From NCBI GenBank assembly GCA_030593665.1, contig JAUVGS010000186.1:1-5245 (forward strand): a stretch of 5,245 nt of DNA, read 5' to 3'. Shown here piece after piece: positions 1 to 4,834 of the stretch; the first letter of the stretch is position 1, and the number at the start of each line of letters is the position of its first letter. Position numbers and translations under genes: made by a program. The notes under the pieces were generated by a model. The model was not told the DNA's origin and did no database searches. It saw only the letters and a program-made list of their open reading frames with translations. The DNA comes from Chitinivibrionales bacterium. Lineage in GTDB: Bacteria > Fibrobacterota > Chitinivibrionia > Chitinivibrionales > JANQEN01.

Positions 1-279
1 GGTAAATGTTGAATCGGTGAGATCTTCGATACCATAAATAAACCACCTGCTTGTAATACTTGATACACAAACAGCAACCAATTCTGAATACACTCCGGTC
101 TCAGCTTCATAAGCAATTTCAGCGGTATAATACTGCATCAATACCGTTGGGAATTCAGAAGCTTTTGCCTTATGAGAGGCATGGGTAAATTTAGGAATAG
201 CAACAGCAGCGAGAATTCCAACAATAGCGATAACAACCATTAATTCAACAAGGGTAAAACCTTTTTTTGTTAATTTCAT
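1..279 (-). CDS. Type IV prepilin / pseudopilin, N-terminal part (runs off the left edge)
   Basis: The first 93 residues of a type IV pilin-like protein are visible, and the frame stays open to base 1. The leader is short and basic (MKLTKKG). It is followed by the class III signal GFTLVELMVVIAIVG and then ILAAVAIPKF. Prepilin peptidase should cut after Gly7 and methylate Phe8, and Glu12 is the conserved Glu5 of the mature pilin used in assembly. Residues 8-30 form the hydrophobic N-terminal helix that anchors the subunit in the inner membrane and packs in the filament core. The next segment (HKAKASEFPTVLMQYYTAE) resembles the 'KASE' pilins I associate with Fibrobacter-type bacteria; that is from memory. 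AAGGGA about 8 bases before the ATG supports the start. The globular C-terminal domain is missing, so major pilin, minor pilin and type II secretion pseudopilin cannot be separated. Confidence 0.93.
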   Translation of the reverse strand, partial: MKLTKKGFTLVELMVVIAIVGILAAVAIPKFTHASHKAKASEFPTVLMQYYTAEIAYEAETGVYSELVAVCVSSITSRWFIYGIEDLTDSTFT

Positions 280-317
280 TTTGTTTCCCTTCTCATTACG
301 AGAATACACGATGATTG

Positions 318-393
318 GTACTTTTTGTTAAACGAGGTAAAATATAAAGTACAAATTCGGGGTATTAACTCCTTCCCGGACAGGTGTCTGTCC
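318..393 (-). other. Inverted repeats in the prepilin mRNA leader
   Basis: Two perfect inverted repeats lie between the predicted start of transcription and the prepilin ATG. The first is a hairpin with stem GGACAG/CTGTCC (378-383 and 388-393) and a 4-base loop. The second is a 7-base pair GTACTTT/AAAGTAC (318-324 and 346-352) around a 21-base spacer. Neither is followed by a T-run on the minus strand, so they are not typical terminators. They could affect leader stability or translation of the pilin mRNA; that role is inference. Confidence 0.4.
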
Positions 394-411
394 CGTAATC
401 TTTATAGCACT

Positions 412-447
412 ATTATAAATGGTACATGATTTGTGTAATAATGTCAA
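412..447 (-). promoter_or_regulatory. Sigma70-type promoter of the prepilin gene
   Basis: On the minus strand a perfect -35 box TTGACA (442-447) is followed, after 17 bases, by TACCAT (419-424). A perfect TATAAT (412-417) overlaps the downstream side and may be an alternative -10. A run of eight Ts (468-475) lies about 20 bases upstream and could act as an UP element. Transcription would start near 405-412, giving the prepilin an untranslated leader of about 130 bases. Confidence 0.6.
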
Positions 448-584
448 TGTTTTTATGAGAAAACCGGAAAAAAAATGAAAAAACAGAAATCATATTTCCG
501 AAAACGGTTATTCAGGAGCTTTCATATTCAGTTCATGGGATAATACGAGGTGACGTTAATAAAAGCAAGAATTATACTGTGTTA

Positions 585-722
585 TTAGTACCTTACAGAT
601 TGCTTTCTTGTTTTTTAGGTATTGGTTACAAATTTATTTGTTACAATACTTTATTCCGAATGCTTTCTTCGGTTAGAAAGGAATCTGATAAGGTACTTAC
701 TTGCGGGTTTATCCCGCGTTAG
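585..722 (+). repeat. Structured palindromic element, copy A
   Basis: The outer arms 585-607 and 676-699 pair almost completely: TTAGTACCTTA-CAGATTGCTTTC against the reverse complement of GAAAGGAATCTG-ATAAGGTACTTA, with two mismatches and one bulged base. Inside them are two further stems: 619-633 with 636-649 (GTATTGGTTACAAAT / ATTTGTTACAATAC) and CCGAA/TTCGG (656-660 with 668-672). Just outside the outer stem is a perfect hairpin, GCGGG-TTTAT-CCCGC (703-717), followed by GTTAG. Both ends are shared with copy B at 3574-3657 on the other strand. The whole lies directly downstream of the DUF4177-like gene's stop codon, so it could also shape the 3' end of that transcript. The orientation given is that of the AAGGTACTTACTTGC end. 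Confidence 0.75.
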
Positions 723-733
723 CGAAGTAATAG

Positions 734-1114
734 TTACTTAGGCCGCTTCATAATTATATAAAGATGTTCTACGGGCAGGGTTCCTGATCTGATACTCATG
801 TGGCTGGTAACACTCACAGATTCCCAGCCCTTTGCACCTTCGTCGTTTAAATAATTATACAGCGTTATGTCTGTCCAGTTTTTCTGTACCTTGCCGTTAA
901 CATAGTGAATTTTCCACGAAATGTCTTTGGGGAGGACAAATCCGAAGATGCCTTTTCCATGTTTTTCAGCTATTAGAAATTTATGTTCCCAGGTTTGCAT
1001 CATTAGTATGAGGTTAAGGGATAGTGATTTTAATTGATTACAGTAAGTTAAGCAGAAAGGCATGGAAATGGCCACTGCACAATTCGAATTGGAAATCAAT
1101 TTCCTAATTCTCAT
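734..1114 (-). CDS. Small DUF4177-like protein; start uncertain
   Basis: The reading frame is 126 codons, but only the last 88 or so look like a known fold. From Met39 it reads QTWEHKFLIAEK, then YNYLNDEGAKGWESVSV, and ends in LYIIMKRPK. This is the usual pattern of DUF4177-type small proteins: an N-terminal 'W-E-Y/H-K' strand, a 'LN..G.xGWE.V' helix-turn in the middle and a C-terminal '...LKRP' strand. Their molecular role is unknown. Residues 1-37 resemble nothing I know, and their DNA contains two perfect palindromes. The true start may therefore be Met38 or Met39 (1003 or 1000), leaving a long leader. No good ribosome binding site precedes either start; GAAAAG before 1114 is the better of the two. 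The gene has its own promoter and stands alone behind the repressor gene. No signal peptide or membrane segment is seen in the conserved part. Confidence 0.6.
   Translation of the reverse strand: MRIRKLISNSNCAVAISMPFCLTYCNQLKSLSLNLILMMQTWEHKFLIAEKHGKGIFGFVLPKDISWKIHYVNGKVQKNWTDITLYNYLNDEGAKGWESVSVTSHMSIRSGTLPVEHLYIIMKRPK
1080..1104. promoter_or_regulatory. Two adjacent perfect palindromes, possible operator
   Basis: CAATTCGAATTG (1080-1091) is a perfect 12-base palindrome with a central CG. It shares a base with a second perfect inverted repeat, GGAAAT-CA-ATTTCC (1091-1104). They lie 40-65 bases downstream of the predicted start of transcription of the DUF4177-like gene. LacI-family repressors usually bind palindromes with a central CG, and such a repressor is encoded just upstream, so this is a candidate operator. 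Binding by that repressor is inference. Confidence 0.35.
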
Positions 1115-1151
1115 TTGACTTTTCTGCTTCTACTTAATGTTATGCTTTAGT

Positions 1152-1180
1152 ATAATACTATCATGGTACAAATATGTCAA
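1152..1180 (-). promoter_or_regulatory. Near-consensus sigma70 promoter of the DUF4177-like gene
   Basis: On the minus strand a perfect TTGACA (1175-1180) is separated by exactly 17 bases from TATTAT (1152-1157), one mismatch from the -10 consensus. Transcription should begin near 1145, about 30 bases before the ATG at 1114 and about 140 bases before the alternative start at 1000-1003. Confidence 0.7.
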
Positions 1181-1187
1181 CTCAGGT

Positions 1188-1208
1188 TAATATCCAATAT
1201 CTAATATC
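1188..1208. repeat. Three tandem heptamers (YAATATC)
   Basis: TAATATC, CAATATC and TAATATC follow each other without a gap. They lie between the end of the repressor gene and the promoter of the DUF4177-like gene, just upstream of its -35 box. They may simply be slippage-prone AT-rich DNA. Confidence 0.4.
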
Positions 1209-1219
1209 TAAACAATTTT

Positions 1220-2215
1220 CTAGGCAGAATTCCTTATAATCAACTTGGTCTGCAACTCTTTGTGTTTAATTCCTGTTGTACGTCCTTCAATTTTATCAAT
1301 GATTAAATCAATAGCATGATCACCCATTTCAAGCTTTGGCTGCCTGACCGTAGTAAGTTCCGGTTCAATAACCTCTGCTGCCGGCAGGTCGTCAAATCCG
1401 ACAACCGCAAGGTTCCGGGGAGTAGGTATCTCGTTTCGTTTAGCCATTTTTATTATACCTATAGCGACCATGTCGCCGGCAGGAACAAAAATAGCAGTTG
1501 GTTTATTAGGGGAAGAATAGATTTTTTCAAACACAGCTTCTCCATCAGCCATTTTTTCGTCAGGAACTTCGAATACCAGACTGTTATCAAACGGGATGTT
1601 ATGAGATATCAGGGTCATTCTGTATCCATCAAGCCGGTCATCCATAGGCAGTATTCTTTTATTACAAACGACACAGGCAATGGTACGGTGTCCTTTCCCG
1701 ATAAGGTAGTCTGTTGCATCCTTTGCACCCTGGGTGTTGTTCACATACACCGAATCGAGTATATCACATCTTCTGGCCACTACAACGCATGGTACGTGTT
1801 CATCTTTAAAGACCCGAAGCTCCTTTTCCGAGCATGATGCCCCGATCAGAATTGCGCCGTCAATGCGACGCTCACGTGCGAGGCGTTGAAACAGTTGTGA
1901 TTCGGTTTCCTTCTGGCCGATAGTATCAAAGAGTTGAACCGTGTAATCAATATCCCTGTTGGTGCTTTTAATGCCCTGGAGTATGCGTACTACATACGAG
2001 GATGCAAGGTTTGGTACAATCACCCCGATGGCATTGGCTTTCCTTGTTGCCAGACCGCGTGCTATCGCGTTGGGATAATAATTCAACTCCCGTGCAATTT
2101 TTAGGACACGCTCACGGGTCCCCTCTGAGATGTTCGGCTTGTTGTTAATGACCATGGATACCGTTGCCGATGTTACTTTTGCGCGTTCAGCAATATCTTT
2201 TAATGTTACTGCCAT
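1220..2215 (-). CDS. LacI/GalR-family transcriptional repressor
   Basis: This 331-residue protein has the usual length and order of the LacI family. Residues 3-24 form the helix-turn-helix (TLKDIAERAKVTSATVSMVI), followed by the third helix (EGTRERVLKIARELNYYPN) and the hinge helix (residues 49-58, NAIARGLATR). The hinge helix inserts into the minor groove at the centre of a palindromic operator. From residue 61 on there is a periplasmic-binding-protein-like effector domain. It begins ANAIGVIVP, includes DRLDGYR (193-199), IFVPAGDMVAIGII (242-255) and VVGFDDLP (271-278), and ends with the family's LQTKLIIRNS tail. It should be a cytoplasmic dimer that responds to a small molecule, often a sugar. 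No transporter or catabolic gene is in view, so effector and regulon are unknown. A strong ribosome binding site supports the start. It lies 57 bases behind the DUF5683 gene and is probably co-transcribed with it; only a weak TTGATT/TATGAA promoter is visible in the gap. Confidence 0.97.
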   Translation of the reverse strand: MAVTLKDIAERAKVTSATVSMVINNKPNISEGTRERVLKIARELNYYPNAIARGLATRKANAIGVIVPNLASSYVVRILQGIKSTNRDIDYTVQLFDTIGQKETESQLFQRLARERRIDGAILIGASCSEKELRVFKDEHVPCVVVARRCDILDSVYVNNTQGAKDATDYLIGKGHRTIACVVCNKRILPMDDRLDGYRMTLISHNIPFDNSLVFEVPDEKMADGEAVFEKIYSSPNKPTAIFVPAGDMVAIGIIKMAKRNEIPTPRNLAVVGFDDLPAAEVIEPELTTVRQPKLEMGDHAIDLIIDKIEGRTTGIKHKELQTKLIIRNSA

Positions 2216-2218
2216 AGT

Positions 2219-2227
2219 TCCTTCCTT
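2219..2227 (-). promoter_or_regulatory. Ribosome binding site of the LacI-family gene
   Basis: The minus strand reads AAGGAAGGAACT directly before the ATG at 2215, giving two overlapping AAGGA sites. The upstream one (2223-2227) has a 7-base spacer, which is optimal. It is the clearest Shine-Dalgarno site in the window and fixes the start. Confidence 0.75.
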
Positions 2228-2272
2228 ATTAAAACACCTGTCATTTCAAATATAATTCATATCGCTATCACA

Positions 2273-3307
2273 TTAGAAATCAACATCCATTTTCAATTTT
2301 ACCGATTCGTTTTCAGTATCCAATTCCGGTCGCAGACGTATTTTAATTTTATAGTCATGAAGATGGGCATCAACAGCAGCATCAAAGACACCATAGAAAT
2401 AGAAGAGTACGAAATACCATAGATAGGTGTTTCTTTTTCTGAAGGCAATGTTGTGTTCTTCATCCCATCGAGCGATATACCATGTTTTCAAATCCGGCTG
2501 TTTATTAGACGAGACGGATTGTGTGGATTCAACCTGGTTGCGTTTATTTATACAGTCATTCAGGAGCCGGTTATAGTTGTATGACATATAGGCGAGAAGA
2601 GTATGGATTGTCAAGATGAGACCGGCTTTTGAATACGAGCCGTTGTATATCTGGCCCAGACCCAGAAATGGTATTGCAGAGAGCCATGCTGCCGCAGCGG
2701 GATTTCGCGGGTTGTTGTTTTTTAAAGCGTTACTACAGTCGAGTGCATCCCATATATTCCACAAGTAAAGCCCCGTCATCCATCCGACTCCATGATACGA
2801 AGCGTAGCGTGCGGTTCTCCGGCGGTATCTGGCAAGGTCGTACCCCATTTGAGCATCGATTAAATTGTCATAATGTTGCGTATATGCCGCCATATTTGGC
2901 GTATAGCACGAAAGGGTTTCCAGATGCTGATCTATCAAAAGGGAATAATCGTCTATTGGTTTTTGCAGGGTATATTTGTAGCGGTTCATACGATCGGTGG
3001 TGTATAATGTCCAGATAATTTCGGTACCCATAAAGAGAACACCTTTTACCCTTTTTCGGCAATATATCTGACCCAATCCCGGCAAAACAGCAGATAGTCC
3101 AACGGATTTCAACGGGTTATAGCAGACCGGTTCTGTTAGAGAGGGGTCGTCGGTAAGTTCTGTCGGCGGCATTACAAGTTCAAAGGAATCGGCAGAATCA
3201 GTTTGTAGAGAATCATGTAATACCGTTTCCGTATCGTTCGTATCCAGCGAATCCGTAAATGCCGCTTCTCCCAGAACAGTTAGTATAAGAAACAATATTG
3301 ATTTCAT
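2273..3307 (-). CDS. Exported/membrane protein with two tandem DUF5683 domains
   Basis: The protein has 344 residues. Residues 1-17 (MKSILFLILTVLGEAAF) look like a signal peptide. They are followed by an acidic Ser/Thr/Asp-rich linker to about residue 60. Two similar units come next. Unit 1 opens with KSVGLSAVLPGLGQIYCRK (67-85) and closes near RRRTARYASYHGVGWMTGLY and NIWDALDCSNALK (184-196). Unit 2 opens with AAWLSAIPFLGLGQIYNGS (206-224) and closes with KRNTYLWYFVLFYFYGVFDA and the DAHLHDYK ending (291-320). The 'PGLGQIY' turn and the 'DA.VDAHL.D' ending are the marks of DUF5683, a family I know mainly from Bacteroidota and Fibrobacterota, of unknown function and tied to the envelope. Hydrophobic segments near 87-103, 174-186, 226-242 and 295-308 suggest membrane association. 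No clear ribosome binding site precedes the ATG; the signal peptide supports this start. It is the first gene of a likely pair with the LacI-family repressor. Confidence 0.88.
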   Translation of the reverse strand: MKSILFLILTVLGEAAFTDSLDTNDTETVLHDSLQTDSADSFELVMPPTELTDDPSLTEPVCYNPLKSVGLSAVLPGLGQIYCRKRVKGVLFMGTEIIWTLYTTDRMNRYKYTLQKPIDDYSLLIDQHLETLSCYTPNMAAYTQHYDNLIDAQMGYDLARYRRRTARYASYHGVGWMTGLYLWNIWDALDCSNALKNNNPRNPAAAAWLSAIPFLGLGQIYNGSYSKAGLILTIHTLLAYMSYNYNRLLNDCINKRNQVESTQSVSSNKQPDLKTWYIARWDEEHNIAFRKRNTYLWYFVLFYFYGVFDAAVDAHLHDYKIKIRLRPELDTENESVKLKMDVDF

Positions 3308-3573
3308 TAATCACTGTGTTGTGCGGTGTATCAGAAATGATGTTGTTGGTTAGTAATAATTAGTTAAGCCCTTAAGCAATATAATACAAGCACGTTGTAA
3401 AAAGAAAATTTTACCGGAATAATATGAATTACGAGAGATGAATAAAAATATTCAGGAGGGTTATCACTTAGCCCGATTAATTGGCTCCCTGGCTTCCATG
3501 CGGTTATAATCGCCTCTGCTTCGCGGTCATAAACTTCGCCACAAAGCATGCCCTCGATTTTAATCGGGGGACC

Positions 3574-3657
3574 CTAACGCAGATAAACTGCAAGTAAGTA
3601 CCTTCACGAAATAATTTTCTGCCAAGAAATGGCAGAAAATTATTTCTAAGGTACTAA
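3574..3657 (-). repeat. Structured palindromic element, copy B
   Basis: Read on the minus strand, this copy starts TTAGTACCTTA (3657-3647) and continues with a perfect 17-base-pair stem (3630-3646 with 3608-3624) capped by a 5-base loop. Then follow AAGGTACTTACTTGC, a hairpin GCAG-TTTAT-CTGC (3591-3579) and GTTAG. The end sequences match copy A exactly: 11 bases on one side and 15 on the other, plus the TTTAT loop and the GCGTTAG tail. The core stem is unrelated to that of copy A. The stem has no T-run after it on either strand, so it is not an ordinary terminator. Copy B faces copy A in inverted orientation. Confidence 0.75.
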
Positions 3658-3751
3658 ATCATGAAGAATCTGGGGGAAAAAAAAGACCGTGTAAATTTAT
3701 TTTAATTGTAAGCAGCTCTCTGAATTTTATTATCCTTTACCCTATAGATAC

Positions 3752-3775
3752 TTAGTGTCTTCGTGTCTTAGTGGC
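3752..3775. repeat. Tandem octamer repeat (TTAGTGTC / TTCGTGTC / TTAGTGGC)
   Basis: Three octamers follow each other without a gap, differing at one or two positions each. From memory, similar 'TTTGTGTC/TTCGTGTC' octamer tracts occur between genes in many environmental bacterial genomes. Their origin and role are unknown to me. They lie just downstream of the receiver-ATPase gene. Confidence 0.5.
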
Positions 3776-3796
3776 GGTTGAATAATTCAAGTTAGA

Positions 3797-4708
3797 TTAA
3801 ATTTCGTTGATATAGAGCGGTTTAAATCCCTTGTATTTCTCATCGAGATAGTTTATAAAAATTGCTTCCGTAACCACATCTTTTTTGATGTTGATAATAA
3901 AGCGGTCTGAATAGATGCGGGACATATGAAGGCCTCTGCCGTCTTCATCCAGAAGGCCTTCGCCATGAATATGCCGATCTATTTTAAAGAGCGCCCGTTT
4001 CTTGGTCAGTTTTCCACTGGTGTCTAAAACAGAAACACCGTATTTCTCGGAATCCCTGCCGACATAGATTTTTACCGCCTCTGATTCGTCAAGCTCGATA
4101 GCGGAGTGTTTTCTATATTTTTCTTTACCGTTTTCATCAACGGGGGCATGGTACACCGCATTGGTAATAAGTTCTTCGAGAAGGATGTTGACAAACGGTT
4201 CTGCTTTGTGAAATCGTGAGATGAGATCGATAACATTATCTTCAACAGCACTAATCTGCCGGGAGTTGACAATCGTATATTCTCCCAGGACATTAAAGTC
4301 GGGAAGCATATAATTTTCAAGGCCGAAAATTTGTTCAGTTACCAGATTTTTGACGATAGAATTGAATTCATCGAAGTTGAATGGGGTGGATTTTGAAATG
4401 ATATTCGAGATATCATTTTCCTTTGCCATTCTTACGTAATCATTTACATTATACGCGGTGATGAGGGCTGTTCGGGTGCCGGGATATTTTTCCCTCACCT
4501 GCTTAATCAGCTCAAATCCTTTCATACCCGGCATGTTGATATCAGATATTACCAGGTCAATGGATTTTTCATTGAGAACATCGAATGCTTTCCCTGCGTC
4601 CTCTGCTGTATACACCTCATAGTGCCTTTCCAGCTCGACCTGGAGCATCTCACGAATAATTGCCTCATCGTCAACGATAAGAACTTTGCCAAACATTGTA
4701 TCGGCCAT
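3797..4708 (-). CDS. Response regulator: receiver domain fused to an RsbW-like (GHKL) ATPase domain
   Basis: This 303-residue protein begins with a complete receiver domain (about 7-124). The acidic pocket is D13-D14 in LIVDDE, the phospho-acceptor is D56 in ISDINMPG, the switch threonine is T84 in ALITAY, and the conserved lysine is K106 in ISKSTPF. A linker (125-170) follows, and then a HATPase_c domain. Its N box is ILLEELITNAVYHA (175-188, with E179 and N183), its G1 box is VLDTSGK (227-233), and its glycine-rich lid is GEGLLDEDGRGLHMS (249-263). There is no HisKA dimerisation segment, phosphorylatable histidine or DNA-binding domain. The ATPase part therefore resembles anti-sigma factor/serine kinases of the RsbW/SpoIIAB kind more than a histidine kinase. 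The inferred role is a cytoplasmic switch in which phosphorylation of D56 controls binding to, or phosphorylation of, a partner protein. No histidine kinase, STAS protein or sigma factor is in view. ATG at 4708 has no clear ribosome binding site; Met5 (4696) is possible. Confidence 0.93.
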   Translation of the reverse strand: MADTMFGKVLIVDDEAIIREMLQVELERHYEVYTAEDAGKAFDVLNEKSIDLVISDINMPGMKGFELIKQVREKYPGTRTALITAYNVNDYVRMAKENDISNIISKSTPFNFDEFNSIVKNLVTEQIFGLENYMLPDFNVLGEYTIVNSRQISAVEDNVIDLISRFHKAEPFVNILLEELITNAVYHAPVDENGKEKYRKHSAIELDESEAVKIYVGRDSEKYGVSVLDTSGKLTKKRALFKIDRHIHGEGLLDEDGRGLHMSRIYSDRFIINIKKDVVTEAIFINYLDEKYKGFKPLYINEI

Positions 4709-4736
4709 AATTTCGTATTAAGCAGGTTATAAATTT

Positions 4737-4765
4737 ATTGTAAGGATACAGTATACCTTTTGCAA
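4737..4765 (-). promoter_or_regulatory. Sigma70-type promoter of the receiver-ATPase gene
   Basis: On the minus strand TTGCAA (4760-4765) is followed after exactly 17 bases by TACAAT (4737-4742). Transcription would begin near 4730, about 22 bases before the ATG. A second, weaker candidate, TTGACT (4824-4829) with GATGAT (4801-4806), lies further upstream, also with a 17-base spacer. Confidence 0.6.
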
Positions 4766-4780
4766 CAGAATTTTCCTGTT

Positions 4781-4800
4781 ACAATACCATACAATACTAT
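4781..4800. promoter_or_regulatory. Two 10-base direct repeats upstream of the promoter
   Basis: ACAATACCAT is followed at once by ACAATACTAT, one mismatch apart. The pair ends 15 bases upstream of the -35 box of the receiver-ATPase gene. Direct repeats spaced by one helical turn in this position are typical of activator binding sites, for example of OmpR-type regulators. The identity of any binding protein is unknown. Confidence 0.35.
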
Positions 4801-4834
4801 ATCATCTTATCAGGAACGATAAAAGTCAATATTT

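Larger units (their letters stand above)
280..733. other. Gene-poor stretch between the prepilin and the DUF4177-like gene
   Basis: These 454 bases hold no convincing protein gene. They contain, from left to right, the prepilin leader with its two inverted repeats, the prepilin promoter (412-447), an AT-rich stretch with a possible 22-codon plus-strand micro-ORF (475-543), and structured repeat element A (585-722). A last small palindrome, AAGTAA-TAG-TTACTT (725-739), overlaps the stop codon of the neighbouring gene. Confidence 0.7.
3308..3796. other. Gene-poor stretch between the DUF5683 gene and the receiver-ATPase gene
   Basis: These 489 bases contain no protein gene I can support. From the left they hold AT-rich DNA upstream of the DUF5683 gene, then a patch of higher GC (about 3470-3575) ending in a hairpin CCCTCGAT-TTTA-ATCGGGGG (3551-3570, one G-T pair). 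Next comes structured element B (3574-3657), a polypurine tract GGGGG-A8-G (3672-3685), a tandem octamer repeat (3752-3775), and the palindrome TTGAATAATTCAA (3778-3790) six bases beyond the next gene's stop codon. A 61-codon minus-strand frame (3549-3364) has no usable ribosome binding site and resembles nothing I know. Confidence 0.65.

Noticed and set aside
585..722. Integron attC site, suggested by GCGTTAG next to hairpins
   Set aside because: An attC site needs complementary core sites (RYYYAAC and GTTRRRY) at both ends. The far ends of copies A and B have no CTAAC/GTTAG partner, and no integrase is in view.
1316..1837. 173-codon plus-strand reading frame
   Set aside because: It lies wholly antisense to the LacI-family gene, whose protein is unmistakable; no domain is visible in the plus frame.
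2629..3062. Plus- and minus-strand frames inside the DUF5683 gene
   Set aside because: They are overlapping frames of a clear signal-peptide protein with two family motifs and show no features of their own.
3364..3549. 61-codon minus-strand reading frame upstream of the DUF5683 gene
   Set aside because: No usable ribosome binding site (the only GAGGG is one base from the ATG and lies in a hairpin arm), no recognisable motif, and a C-terminal half typical of random AT-rich DNA.
585..3657. CRISPR array or insertion sequence
   Set aside because: Only two copies of the element exist, far apart and inverted, with no regular spacers. No transposase gene is encoded between or beside them.
3597..3684. 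Intrinsic terminator formed by the 17-pair stem of copy B
   Set aside because: No T-run follows the stem on either strand; the nearest homopolymer (A8 at 3677-3684) is more than 20 bases away and of the wrong kind on the plus strand.
4072..4320. 82-codon minus-strand frame inside the receiver-ATPase gene
   Set aside because: It is a shifted frame of an intact two-domain protein with all motifs in the main frame.
4807..4822. Hairpin TTATC-AGGAAC-GATAA as terminator of the SprA-related gene
   Set aside because: Only five AT-rich pairs and no following T-run on the minus strand.
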